Assembly (NCBI GenBank): GCA_021018995.1
Contig: CM037597.1
Coordinates: 5,531,299 to 5,595,298, forward strand
From: Chloranthus sessilifolius
Taxonomy: Eukaryota > Streptophyta > Magnoliopsida > Chloranthales > Chloranthaceae
DNA: 64,000 nucleotides
Direction: 5' to 3'
Shown: positions 47,023 through 59,202 of the stretch, piece after piece
Layout: each line of letters opens with the position of its first letter
Numbering within the stretch: the stretch's first letter is position 1
Made by a program: the position numbers and the translations under genes
Notes under the pieces: model-generated
What the model saw: only the letters and a program-made list of their open reading frames with translations
Database searches by the model: none
What the model was told of the DNA's origin: nothing

Positions 47023-49776
47023 AACTTAGGGTAATCCCAAGCTTAGCGCTTGGACTAATCCCTAAGGGATACCCTCCCCCCATTGTGTAACGAGTATTTG
47101 ACAATTTACGCACCCTACGGGGCATCTTATTATCGTAGACCTTTTCGGTAAAATAGATCAAACTGATTATTATCTGAATGGTTCAAACTTAAATAAATAA
47201 AGATAGGAGAAAGTTTGATATATAAAATTCACATTATAAAATCTCCTAGATCTTAGCCTGAAATTTTCATAATTAATCAATTAAGCATTACGAAATGGTA
47301 AGTACGAAGGATTCAAGATTTGTTTGCTAAATTTTATGTGTATTTTATATGAGCTTTGGTTTATAATTAATTATAAATTACTAAAAAATATTAGGGTTTT
47401 TTCTTTTTGGTAAAGAGTCATTTGTTAGAGATCTTTTAACTCCTAACCCTTCTCATTCTAATTGTTTTGTTATATCTATAGGCTGATAAATCCACCATTG
47501 TTGATGAAGCTGTAAACTACATAAAAACTCTTCAACTCTCTCTTCAAAATCTCCAAAAACAGAAGTTAGAAAGGCTCCGCGGAGGGGCAGGCATTGACTA
47601 CGATGTGTTGATAGTGGCGCCGCCATCGAATCCACCGATCGAATCGAGGGAGGCATTTTTGGCCGATGGAGTGTCTTCGAAGAACTGGGCTATCATGAAT
47701 TCTCCGTCTGCTGTGGTTTCGATCCCGCGATTCCCATCAAACTGCCTTCAAACATGGTCTTCGCCCAATGTGGTATTGAGTGTAAGTGGTGAAGATGCTC
47801 ATATAAGTGTCTGCACATCTACGAAGCCTGGGCTCTTGGCCACCATATTCTATGTACTAGAAAAGCATAATCTGGAGGTGTTAACTGCTCACATTTCATC
47901 TGATTACTTCAGATGCATGTACATGATTCATGCCCATGTAAGTTCTTCACAACACTCTTTCCATTTCCTCATTTTTTTTTCGTATTTTTATTATGTAGTT
48001 AAAATGAAGGGCATAAGGGTTCCGACCGACATTTAAACACCAAATGGTGTTTAAAATATCTTACACCATTAAAATGTTACTTTTTATTTCACATCATTGA
48101 AGCTTGATTTATCATTGTGTCATGTGGCACACATCCATGATTAATCTAAATTGCCCGAGTGGCTATCCATCGTTGGAACATGTCCTAGCCAAATGATCAT
48201 GCTCCTAAGTGGAAGTAAACCATTTGATAAGTGAACTTTAATATTAGCCACAAAATTCAGAAAAATCATTCATATTATGATTCGAATCTCCCATAAAGTG
48301 TGATTTTTGGACCTATAGCCTTTCAATTGATGATATATCAATTTGATGGTATGAATTTCCAAAATCATAAGCCAATAAATTGTGTAGGATCCTTTAAACA
48401 CCATTTGGTGTTTAAATGACTGTCAGGAGCGTCAATCCCTAAAATTGAAGGATAGGTCTGTTGTACTCATTGAAACTATAAGAGTACCCACCTTGTATCA
48501 CTAGGTAGGAGTGCAAGTTTGATTAGGATTTAAAAAAAAAACAATTATGGATCATCTTTCTCATTCTACCTAATTGGTTTTTCAACTCAAAACCAAACTC
48601 GAACTATTTGAAATTGGTTTGAGTCAGTTCACTACTGATCTTCTGTCGGTTCGGTTGATTGGTTTTTCAGTCGGTTTCGGTTTTTAGTAGAAAAGTTGCA
48701 CCCCTACCTTTAAGGGTGCACAAGATAGTAGTGAAAGGTGGGTGCTCTTAGCGTAGCAATAGGTGCAAATAGAGTTATGCAAAATTAAATTCAGCAAAAC
48801 TAATTGAACAAGGCTACTATTATTGTGTAATAAATTCTTGGGCCTAACTCAACCTCACAAAATTGGGTTGTAAGGTAAGGTTTGTCCAAGTTTATATATA
48901 GCCCTAAGGCCATTGACCCATGTGATGTGAGACTATCGTTCATGCCCCCTCACATGTAATGTGTCTCTCTACATCCTTGTGGTTACCTACTCTCATATTG
49001 TACCCTAGGAAAAGGTATGCTTTCCCATATCCAAAACCATTGGCTGCTTCGAATCAGATACAGAGATCATTTTTATACCAATATTTCACAATGGATCTTG
49101 AGCGTACTAGTCGACAGTCTATTTTTTATTCAACATTAAGTTGAGCATGATGTGTGCCACAAGCTTTTTAATATAAAATAGCCAAAACTAAGTAATTTGT
49201 TTAGTAACTGAAATATATATGGGAGCCGGTTAGGTCCTCCAAGAGAGGACCGTGACCGTCCTCCAAGATCCCTGTGGAGCTCCACGTGGCACCCAATGGC
49301 ACCCAAAACACTTTTTGGGTGCGACGTGGAGCACAGGTGGACAGTTTAGATCAATATTAAAAAAAAAATCAAATTTTTTTTTTAAAATCCACAAGTCAAA
49401 ATTTGACAATTTTGACTGGTTTACATTTCACGGTTCAAAATATATACGGTGGAGACGAGTTTTTAATTTATTTTTTTTCAAAGATGATCTAAGTAATGCA
49501 CCCAAGGTCCACGTGACACCCAAAGCACTTTTTGGGTGCCACGTGGACCTTGGGTGCATTGGTTAGATCATCTTTGAACTGTGTATATTTTGAATCGTGA
49601 AATGTGGACCAATGAAAATCATTAAACTTTGACTTGTGATTTTAAATTTTATTTTTTAATTTTTTTTTTTAAAATATTGATCTAAACTACCCACCTATGC
49701 TCCATGTGGCACCCAAAAAATATTTTAAATGTCACGTAGAACTCCATATATATATATATATATATATATGGGAGCC

Positions 49777-49810
<34 letters not shown>

Positions 49811-52800
49811 ATGACCCATATAAGGATGAATGACACTCTTAAGTTTATGCTTATTTCGAGTGTAGAGATGAATGCTACACGCCACTAGTTGGGTGCGTGT
49901 CACTGTGCCATGTGACACTCAATTTGGGGATTGGGTGCAACATGGACATGCACAACGCGGATTAAACACGTAAAATCCAAAGCTTATATCTAAAACATCA
50001 AATTTATGGCCAATAGTGTCTAAAATTCATATAGAAAATTTTCACAGAAAATCTATATTTTGACCCGTTAAAACAGGACCATACATCTATGCCATGTCAC
50101 GTGGACACCTTGTCTAAGGGATTCCACATATACCCTTATGCTTGAAGGTTTACCAATACAAAGAGGCGACCCCAAGTGAGTTGCTACACAATTTATACAT
50201 TTGCGTTGATGTTGATCACTAAACTTTTGAGAACTGAATCTGTTGGTATTGCGTAGAAGCTCACAAATTAACCAATGATCTCACGATGAACGATCAAATA
50301 AAAAAATAAAAATAGAAGAAAATGAATCACAAACACACAAGAGACAATATTTACGTGATTCGGTAATATGCCTACGTCCACGGGCAATGATGATTCACTA
50401 TATTGATGATCACACAATAATATAAAAACACTCAAGCCTCACCAAAGCTCTCATCAAAACCCTAGATAGGTTTTTCAAAGCTTTACAATGATATCTCAAC
50501 TGTATAATTCGACCAAGAGCTTTCCCTTTTATATAGAAGACACAAATCCTACATGTAATCCAAGAGAGACTAGCCCTATATACAAGATCTAAATCCTACA
50601 TCTAATATAAGAAAAACTAGCATTATGTAGAAGATTTAAATCCTACTTCTAATCTAAGAAAAACTATCTTTATATAGAGTCTGAACATAACTGGGTCATC
50701 GCAGGTCCTCGAAGTTAGAGTCAAACAACAATTCAACCTCTAAGTTAGAGTCAAATAACAGTTGGCTGGTGATCGATTTTAAGTTTAACCCTTGCAAGTG
50801 CACAAGTTCTATTGTAGCACGGTAAAAACAGAGGTGTCGAGCCCAGAGGAACACGTGAAATTTATCTAATTCTTTAAGAGACTTTAACACACCCAAGGAA
50901 GTACTAAGGGAGAAATTCGATTTACCACACACGTACCAAACGATTTTCAATGCAATAAAGGAAAACTAATTAAACTAGGACGAAACAAATTATGATAAAG
51001 GAGAAAAATGACAGTTTATGAATTGATCAAAGAGTTAGCTAACCATCGATTCGTAACTTTTCTACCATTCAATCTCACAAATTCAATTTAAGTCAAAACA
51101 CCATCATTTATTAGGAAAATAAATGAATCGAGAAGAACGCAACTATGGATCCGGCATACCCTATCTAAAAACTATGACTCAGCCTATCATTTCAGTATGA
51201 GTCATGGGAAAAGAAAAGCATATTTCAAACTCCTAAGTCACGACAATGATAAATCAATCATTCCACAGCCTAGATCGGCCTGCAGGAACAGATCTAGATG
51301 GAGTGCTCCTTTTACTGTCATTGATAACCACGATCAATGACTGTAAACGAAGACTCGATAATATTCAACCAAGCACACACTTATAACAGAATGATCCAAT
51401 AATAACCATGAAATTGTAGAAACAATAATAAAACAGTTACTTATCTCCGGTTCGCTTTCCCCTTTAGCAAATTACTTTAGCCGCTCATCCTCGGTGTACA
51501 AACCCGTTGTAGATCCGAAGTTATTATATTAACAATACTCTTTTATTTTTCAAAATCTCCTTACAATGCTCTTGTTCCTCGGTACAATCTATGCTCCCAC
51601 GATTATAAAAGAGAATAAAAAAATAAACCCTAATACAATCTACTGAGAATAAGAAAGAAGAATCAAGAAGAACCCTCAATGATATCTCAAAACAATTAAA
51701 GAAGGATTCCCTTTCAATGAGTCGTGGCTTTATTTATATAGGGTCGAGCAAACCTTATCCCTAATACCCTCAATCGATTGAATTTTGATTCGGAGTAAGT
51801 GGGGTTGGCCTTGCCTTCTCTTGTCAATCGATTGATACTTATACCTCAATCGATTGACATCCAGGGGTAGATTCTCCCTTTCTTGGTGGATGTTAAGCTG
51901 CTTTACGGATTTCGATGCTTCTTTTTGACTTTTTTGTTCATAGCCCTTGTGTATCCTTTAATTACCCTCTTTTATGCTCTTTTGCGATCTAGGGATCAGA
52001 AACACTTGTAATCATTAAAACCTCACAACAATCATCAGATGCTTTCATCGGACGGCTAAGTATAGGGATTAAGGTGCGAAATATAGTCACATTTCAGCAC
52101 TGATCAGCTGGTTACAAGTTCATAGCATTGAAATCTTAGTATCAAACTAGATCCGGTCAGGGTCCAAATATGAAGACCAGACCCAACGTGAATAATATTC
52201 GGTTGGGTCAGAGTTGGTCAGGTCTCCTTTAATGTGTATTGAAGCGGGGCCCAATTTTTTATCGATCAAATCCAAATTTGGTCCATCGTACTGGATCTGA
52301 GTCTACCAGGCTCAATCGGCTCAATTGCACAGCTAAAGCTTTCATTGGAAAAAAGCTCTATAGAATCTATAGGCTAATTAACAATTGAATCACATTGACT
52401 AGAGAGAATTAGTTTATAGTTTCAATGGATTTTGCTTTTTCTTGAATTATTAAACAAGCTGTTAACAGGTGGATGATAAAAGATGTGTATGACATAGCTC
52501 TTTGCTAGCCCCTGCCACATCAGAGTTCACCTATTTTAGTTGGTTCTCATTTTCTTTTCAACCTTTCTGCTCTCTACAAACTCCCTACCAAAACAAATAA
52601 AATCCGCTCTTACAAAAAGTGAGTAGAGATGAGGGTAGAACTGTTGGACAGGTAAATCTTGCATAAGATCTTACCATGCAAGGAGTTATCAAGGAGAAGG
52701 GGCACCTGCTAAAGCAAGTAACAGGATGTTAGCCAAGAGAATGGGTACCTGGTAAAACAAGTGAACTCTATTATGATAAAGGCTAGCAGAGAACTATATC

Positions 52801-53239
52801 ATATAAAACCTAAATCACTATAGATAGAATCTAGTTTTATTCAATATTCATATTCTAGACAAGGCTACTATTATTTGTAGTCACATATTTTTAGGGTTTC
52901 TAAATGACTTACAGTTTCTTGAACAATTAAACAAGTTTGCTATTAGATTTTGAATACTTTGGACCAATAATCATATGCTAGAGAACCTTAGTCGCATAAT
53001 CTTTTACATTGTCTTCAATAGAGTGGCGAGATACTTAGTATTCGGTGTTAGTGTAATTAGGGTTGGGGCTGTAGTTCAATTAGAAGGTGCACGATGAGGC
53101 GATATTTAGGTCACAAGTTTTCCCTAACAAATAAACAAAAAGAAAAGTAAACATAGTTTAGGGTTAAAAAAATAAAAATAAAAAAACTAGATTTTATTGA
53201 GGGTGAGGCCCCATCAATCTCAAGCTGGCTTATGGAAAA

Positions 53240-53270
<31 letters not shown>

Positions 53271-53651
53271 GTTTAAGGTTTCAACAACTTTAGTTCCATG
53301 TTTTCTAAAAGTTATGATGGTTGAGCTTTGACGCATTATAATTATATTTTAGCGCTTTACATGTCCTATGTCTCGACTGGTTTATGTCTAGCAGTAAGAT
53401 TTATGTCACTCCACAATCCTTCATAATATTTAATGCTATTATATTTAAACATTAAGCTATTACTTCAATTTCTCCATCATATCGTTTCTACTTTTCAACG
53501 AAAATTAATTTCTACGATGAGTTTCTCAATAGTAATGACGGGTTGTGTTGATCAGGCAAATGTCATTTCCGATCAGTTCTCCGAGATGTTGGCCATTGAA
53601 GAGATATACAAGTTAGCGGTTGCAGAGATAATTTTCTGGCTCTCCTCTTGA
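45216..53651 (+). CDS. bHLH transcription factor, bHLH95/ZHOUPI-like (3 exons)
   Basis: Exons 45216-45548, 47482-47937 and 53556-53651, all phase 0 with GT...AG borders, give 294 residues. An acidic/Ser-rich start and a Gly run precede the bHLH (about 80-136): [29 protein letters not shown], then [17 protein letters not shown] from exon 2. His83, Glu87 and Arg91 are the E-box contacts, predicting CACGTG binding. About 195-290 resembles an ACT-like dimerisation domain, ending [24 protein letters not shown] acts in endosperm breakdown and embryo cuticle formation with ICE1; that role is inferred by similarity. The frame is open back to an ATG at 45084, but 45216 (CCCCATGGC) fits the family start. 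Exon 3 codes for only 31 residues after a 5.6-kb intron, so reading on at exon 2 cannot be excluded. Confidence 0.9.
45676..45992 (+). mobile_element. tRNA-derived SINE in bHLH intron 1
   Basis: Box A-like TTGTCGCAGTGGTAGGCG (45805-45822) and box B-like GGGAGTTCGAAAATC (45846-45860) are spaced as in Pol III promoters. The 3' end CCCTAGCCAAAAAAATATT carries a short A tail. Its 3' part recurs inverted at 46977-47145. The part left of box A (45676-45750) resembles 53045-53110, so two SINE-like units may be joined. Confidence 0.7.
46150..46545. repeat. direct duplication in bHLH intron 1
   Basis: About 120 bp at 46205-46320 and 46425-46545 share ACCCTC.CATAAGAAATA.G, AATTGCAACCTTGATGTT-like and ACCTTACCC words. 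A piece of this (GGGTGAGGGCCCATTAACCTC) recurs in intron 2 near 53198-53245. Confidence 0.55.
46977..47145 (-). mobile_element. SINE, 5'-truncated inverted copy with (TA)n tail
   Basis: The reverse complement matches 45875-45985: GATGCCC, AAATACT, GGGATTAGTCCAAGC and AAGCTTGGGAT.CCCTA. The (TA)n at 46977-47018 lies at its 3' end. Confidence 0.65.
48506..48706. mobile_element. hAT-type MITE in bHLH intron 2
   Basis: Ends TAGGAGTGCAA and TTGCACCCCTA are inverted copies; 201 bp. The interior has GGTTCGGTTGATTGG words. No clear 8-bp TSD. Confidence 0.65.
48826..48935 (-). promoter_or_regulatory. small LTR-like remnant with snRNA-type box pair
   Basis: Minus strand: TGAACGATAGTCTCACATCA, about 21 bp, then CTATATATAAAC, ending AAGAATTTATTACA. 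Same layout as the solo LTR at 41727; no TSD seen. Confidence 0.5.
49221..49745. mobile_element. foldback MITE with CACGTG-bearing hairpin in bHLH intron 2
   Basis: The two halves (49221-49525 and 49530-49745) are inverted copies. The centre 49479-49576 is a near-perfect hairpin (CAAAGATGATCTAAGTAATG against CATTGGTTAGATCATCTTTG, with TCCACGTG-containing stems). The left end is GGGAGCCGGTTAGG, shared with 43085-43465. (TA)n tracts follow at 49746-49808. Confidence 0.8.
50241..50690 (-). mobile_element. copia-type LTR fragment in bHLH intron 2
   Basis: Minus strand reads CCCGTGGACGTAGGC...CCGAATCACGTAAATATT...ATACCAACA, the common end of copia LTRs. A TATA-like CTATATAAAG (minus) occurs near 50673. 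The outer edge is unclear. Confidence 0.6.
50770..52106 (-). mobile_element. Athila-like solo LTR, 1337 bp, perfect TSD
   Basis: TGATCG...CTGATCA flanked by GCTGG on both sides (50765-50769, 52107-52111). Both ends resemble the Athila-type LTR at 7205 (TGCAAGTGCAC near the left, CTTTCATCGGACGGCTAA near the right). A minus-strand TATA (CTATATAAATA, 51731-51742) lies below three TCAATCGATTGA palindromes (51770, 51834, 51856). Confidence 0.9.
52462..52770. repeat. dispersed repeat in bHLH intron 2 (partner 37505-37800)
   Basis: Colinear with the peroxidase intron copy; see that entry. It ends near GGTACCTGGTAAAACAAG. Confidence 0.6.
53040..53275. repeat. SINE-like fragments and (TA)n near the end of bHLH intron 2
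   Basis: 53045-53110 (GCTGTAGTTCAATTAGAAGGTG) resembles 45676-45750. 53198-53245 (GGGTGAGGCCCCATCAATCTCAAGC) resembles 46170-46210. Both families are thus present in both introns of this gene. Confidence 0.5.
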
Positions 53652-54234
53652 TCAATGGCACTTTTTTTAATAATTCTTTTCAAAGTCCGAGAAGAGAATG
53701 AGATGGTGTCCCCATTTTGTTGGAATCGCAGGATTTCCTCCAGATTGTCACTGAGATGGGTAATGCATGTTGCCTATGAAACAATGTTTGAAGATTAGTT
53801 TACCTTCTTTTTTAAAGATCACTTTAGTATATATATATATATCTTAGAAATATGATTCTTATGAAGCAGAATCTCATGGCGTTTAAGTATAAATGCAAGC
53901 CTCTCTCTCTAAATGGAAAACCTTCATTGTAGTAAAAATTATTTGTTAATAGTTTAAGCGAATTCCAGTGCATAAAAAAATTTTAGAAATCAAAATTATT
54001 TGTTAATAGTGGAAGCGATCGAATTCCACTACATAAGAAAGTTTTAGAAACAAAGGATTGTCACCATTTTTTTGCTCTCATTGCTCTCAAATGGTACAAT
54101 AAGTCAATGTGTGAGTATAGTTGAAATTATCGAATCACCCTTCTTCAAAATCGAATACATGATATCATTTGTGTTACATGTTATTTTGTAGAAAAATATT
54201 TTCATAATTATAAATGTTTCTCACATATTGACTG
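53652..54234. other. downstream of the bHLH gene: 3' UTR and a short tandem duplication
   Basis: A unit of about 60 bp (AAATTATTTGTTAATAGT...GCGAATTCCA) is present twice at 53935-54055. No coding frame. Confidence 0.5.
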
Positions 54235-54429
54235 CACTACAAAAATAAGGTATTTTAGCGGCACTTGTTATTAAGACAGTTTTTGGTAGCGACGGGACTA
54301 ATAGTGGCATTGTTTGATAGCCGCAGTTTTTGGTAGCGACAAGACTAATAGAGACAGTGTTTGATAGCGGCAGTTTTTGGTAGCGACAGGACTAATAGCA
54401 GCAGTTAATAGTCTTATTTTTTTGTAGTA
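54235..54429. mobile_element. CACTA-type MITE, copy 3, with exact 3-bp TSD
   Basis: CACTACAAAAATAAGG to TTTTTTTGTAGTA, flanked by CTG on both sides (54232-54234, 54430-54432). The interior repeats AGCGGCAGTTTTTGGTAGCG three times. Confidence 0.85.
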
Positions 54430-54509
54430 CTGAATGATTTTTTTTAGAGACTAGTACACATTCTTGAAGTAGTCCCATTTTTTCTAATCTCTCTCTCTCT
54501 CCCTCTCTT

Positions 54510-54543
<34 letters not shown>

Positions 54544-54604
54544 AGTTGATACGCTATATATTAGCAGCCAAGAAGGCTGGTACAGCATCTGTTTTTTCGC
54601 ACCC

Positions 54605-54706
54605 CTACTACAAAAAAAAAATGATTAGCGGCAATTATAAAATGCTGCTTTTAACAAGAAAATTGCCGTTAATACCTTCGCGGCTAATTGGCTTATTTTT
54701 ATAGTG
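54605..54706. mobile_element. CACTA-type MITE, copy 4, short
   Basis: CTACTACAAAAAAAAA, GATTAGCGGCAATT, then CGGCTAATTGGC and TATTTTTATAGTG. About 100 bp, with an end slightly diverged from CACTAC. Confidence 0.6.
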
Positions 54707-55250
54707 CCCAAATGTCTACATGGCATCTATTTCCTAAGGTTTCACCCCTACCTAACGGCTTTAGAAGAAATAAAATAAATTATATAAGCTTTAATCCAAT
54801 AATTAGAAAATGAATGTTGAAATAAGCTTTCGTTTCTCCCTTTATATTATTTTAAACAATTGATTACTATCCATTTGTTAGTGAGAATTTTCTTTAGTTT
54901 TTTATGAATTTTCCAGTGATTAGTTTTTTTAATATATTAGATTGACCTTGCATGCACACGATCAGGTGGCACTCAAACTTGGGTTTTGGTGCCATGTGGC
55001 TGTGATTTGACTATCCTATCTATCACCATCTTAAAAATATATCGAACAACTTGGGCCCAAAACAAATGCCGGGGTTGGAGAAATTCATGGGCCTTAAATA
55101 TCTAATAACAATAAATTATTTATTTTGGAGAGTAACGATATATCGGGGATGACTGGGGATAGCCGCATCAAAGTAGCATCTCTGCAAAATATTAATAGTA
55201 GAATTGATAAAGTTGACAAAAAATCAGGTGCTAGGAAACCCAAGGGAGGG

Positions 55251-55366
55251 TTGTAATAGTCTCACATCGGATAGGTAAAAGTTCCAACTCTGAGTTATAT
55301 GTAATTGCGGATGTTATATGTCATGACATGTTTTGTGTGGGACTTAAGCCCATGCAAGAAACAAAA
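55251..55366 (+). promoter_or_regulatory. small LTR-like remnant with snRNA-type box pair
   Basis: TGTAATAGTCTCACATCGG, about 23 bp, then GAGTTATATGTAATT. This box is close to the plant snRNA USE consensus RTCCCACATCG. No RNA gene is recognisable after it. Confidence 0.5.
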
Positions 55367-56524
55367 TTGGGGCGGGGATCTAAACCAAGAAGCAGACAAT
55401 ATTGTGATATGTGGGTATGGGTCCTCACAAGGGTAGTCAAAGAAAAGCATTGGTGAGGATACTCAACTCATTAACGAGGTTTCCTACTTGGAATGTGCAT
55501 GGGCTGAACCACCACACAAAACGCAATGAACATGTATTCTTTGGGACCTTGATAAATTTCAGCCAGTAAAAAGGTAAGAATCCTCACAAGTCACAAAACA
55601 TTCACTGTTTCATTAAGAGGAATTCCTATGGGCTAGAAGCTGCTATCACGTTTGTTTACGGCTCAAATATAGCATCTAATCGAAAAAGTCTTTGGCAGTC
55701 TCTTCAACAACTGGCTCCTAATATCAATATCCCCTGGATTATGCTCGGAGATTTTAATTGCATCCGTAATAGAGAGGAAAAGGTAGGTCGATTGATCCCT
55801 TTAAGAATAAAGGAAGAATTCAACACTTGTATTGATGCTTACAGCTTTGTTGACATGAGGGATATTGGGAACCTGCTATACTGGAGCAATTGAATGAATG
55901 GGAATCGAAGGATCTTATGCCAAATAGAGTCTTGTCTATAGTTGAATACTTATCTGCCAGGGTTTTGGATCATTCAACCATGATTGTTAAACTTCATTCC
56001 AACAAGTGAGAGGGCCCAACCCCATTTAAATATTTTCCTTTTTGGAATGAGCAGCAGGGATTTCAAGAAATTGTTGCTGAGGCATGGAAGGAAAAGAAAT
56101 AAACGGCACTCCGGTATACAAATTCCAATATAAACTATAAAAGGTTAAAGGTGCGATAAAGAAATAGAATAAGGAAAAGTTTGGACCCATTCAAACTAGA
56201 GTTTGCGATGCTCGTGTCAACCTTGAAGAAATTCTGAAGAAGATTCAGTCGAACCCGCTTAATCTACATTTGGTGACTCAAGAAGTAGAAGCCTCCAAAA
56301 TTCTCAATAATGAGTGGGATAATAAAGGAATGTTTTATAAGCAGAAGCCAAAGATGCATTGGCTCATAGAATCTTATCGGAATACAAAATTTTTTAACTG
56401 TTCCTTGAAAGCCAGATTTGCTAGAGATAACCTGTCGAAACTTAAAGATGGCAGTGGTAACAAGATGATGGACCAAAAGGAGTTAGGTGACTTTATTGTA
56501 TGCTATTACAAGGAGATTTATTAT

Positions 56525-58277
56525 TGAAAATTCGGGGTTAGCGATGCTATTAGAAAAGAAATAATGCAAACACAATCACAAAATTAACAAAGACGATTTT
56601 AATGTGGAAAACCCTTTCACAGGTAAAAATTACGAGATCTATCACAGATCCAAGGCAAACAATCCACTATGAAAAAAAATTTATTACATTACTTCTAAAA
56701 ATGAAATCCCTATCACTCTTTTTCACCAACATTGACCGCATCTTATGATGAACAATGACCGCATCCCACGATCATCCCTTCCATAGTGACAATGCTATCG
56801 CCTTCAACTGTCGTCTCTCACGATGGTCTACTCGATTCACACGAGCCCACTCGATTTACACGAGCCAATACATTCTTGAAACACCAAGACAAAATATTCT
56901 TTGAGATTTACATCAATTCCAAACAAAAACAAGAATATCTCAAAGAGAAGGGATATGGAGAATTCTTGAGAGAATTTTTAAAATTGAAACACTTTTCCCA
57001 AAATCCCTTATCACCCCAAATCACACATGACATTTTTATGCTATCGGAGCAAGGATGTCCTTGAGACATCAACTTCCAATAACCGTCGGAACCGCCGCTA
57101 ACTTCCTATAACCGTCGGAACACGGACGTCCGTGAATCACTCACAGATGTCCGTGACCGCAGATGTCCGTGAGTCCATTCACAGACGTCCTTCCATCCGA
57201 GTCGCTCAATCTTCTTGGCACAATGGAGCATTTCTAAATTTGATCATGATTATAACAAAATTTCTAACAATCTCCTCCTTTGTCACAATCATGATAAAAC
57301 CTAAATTATCAGGACTCGATTAAAAAATATTATATCAAATTTTCTCTTATATAAGTCTTATACATCAATCTATCATGCAATGCAAAAAGTTACAACACGA
57401 TTTGCTCCCCCTAAACTACTTAACCAAGTAAGATCAAAAGGATCATCGAAAACAAGGTCAAGTTATAAATGCAACTTCTCTAGAAAGATCATGATACCCC
57501 GAGTTGGCCATGACACTCGATTCGAGAGAATCAGATAAAGTGTACTGGCTCTGATACCAATTAAAAATTCGGGGTTAGCGATGATATTAGAAGAGAAATA
57601 ATGCAAACACAACCACAAAATTAACAAAGACGATTTTAACGTGAAAAATCCTTTCACAGGTAAAAATTACGGGATCTATCACAAATCTAAGGCAAACAAT
57701 CCACTATGAAAAAAAATTTACTACAGTGCTTCTAAGAATGAAATCCCTATCACTCTTCTTCACCAACATTGACCGCATCCCACGATTAACAATGACCGCA
57801 TCCTACGATCATCCCTTCCATAGTGATAATGCTATCGCCTTCAACCGTCGTCTCTCACGATGGTCCACTCAATTCACTCGAGCCCACTCGATTTACACGA
57901 GCCAATAAATTCTTGAAACACCAAGACAAAAGATTCTTTGAGATTTACATCAATTCCGAACAAAAACAAAAATATCTCAAAGAGAAGGGATATGGAGAAT
58001 TCTTGAGAGAATTTTTAAAATTGAAACATTTTTCCCAAAATCCCTTATCACCCCAAATCACACATGACATTTTTATACTATCGGGGCAAAGATGTCCTTG
58101 ACCAAGGATGTCCTTAACCATGGATGTCCTTGATCAAGGATGTCCTTGAGACACCAACTTCCAATAACCGTCGGAACCGCCGCTAACTTCCTATAATCGT
58201 TCATCCGAATCACTCAATCTTTTTGACACAATGGAGCATTTCTAAATTTGATAATGATTATGACAAAATTTCTAACA
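56525..58277 (-). mobile_element. small non-coding LTR element (TRIM-like) with perfect TSD
   Basis: Flanked by ATTAT (56520-56524, 58278-58282). LTRs are 56525-57269 and 57562-58277, with an internal part of only 292 bp. The minus strand shows a PBS TGGTATCAGAGCC (about 57546-57558) matching initiator tRNA-Met, and a purine tract AAAGGAGGAGA beside the left LTR. No coding capacity. The LTRs are similar but differ in a short GGATGTCCTTG / GATGTCCGTGA minisatellite. Confidence 0.9.
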
Positions 58278-59202
58278 ATTATCCTACCAGTAATGGCACT
58301 ATTTCTCAAATACCCCACATCAAACAACTCAGTATTCAAGATATTACTCTTTCTAGCAGTGTGTCAAAGGAAGAGATTAAGAAAGTTATCTTCGAAGCCC
58401 CCTCTAGAAAGGTGCCTGATCCGAATGACTTTTCGTGGAGTTCTATAAAAGCTTCTAGGAAATCATCAAGGAGGATCTCTATAATGCTGTAAGTTATTTT
58501 TTTATGCATAAAAAAATGTTGAGGTCAATTAATGCAACTTTTATTGGCTTAATTCCTAAAGAAAATGATCCTACCTATACTAATAAATTCAAAACGATTG
58601 CCTTATGCAACTTCTTGTACAAGGTAATCACCAAAATTTTGGTAAATAAATTTTGACACATTTTCTTCCCAAGCTCATTATTCCCAACCAATAAGTTTTT
58701 CTTAAAGGACGGAGAATTACTGAAAACATCCTTTTAGCACATGAGACGGTGCGCAAATTTCATCTCAACAGCAGGCCCAAAGCATTATGTGCTAAGATAG
58801 ACTTGAGGCTTACGATAGAGTTTGGTGAGACTTTGTAGTGGAAATTCTTTAGCATATGGGGTTTGATAAAACTTGGGTGGAATGAATTAAGGAATTTATC
58901 ACAAATGCATCTTATTCTTTGCTCATCGATGGTACTCATGGATTTTTTCAAGGCAATTGTGGCTTGAGACAAGGAGATCATTTATCTCCCCTCTTATTTA
59001 AGCTTGTCATGAAGGCCTTCTCTTGCATGATGAATGAGATGGTCGAAAAGGAAAAGATTAAAATTTCAAATATCTTTAATGGTCCCTTGATTTTTCACCT
59101 TCTCTTTGTAGACGATGCGCTCCTAATTGTTGCGGATGATATTAATTCGGCTAAGGAAATTAAAAATTTGTTGCTTTAGTTTCATAACATTTCTGGGCTT
59201 AT

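Noticed and set aside
55251-55366. A true U-snRNA gene downstream of the USE-like and TATA-like boxes
   Set aside because: No U1, U2, U4, U5 or U6 sequence follows, and the same box pair sits in other LTR-like pieces.
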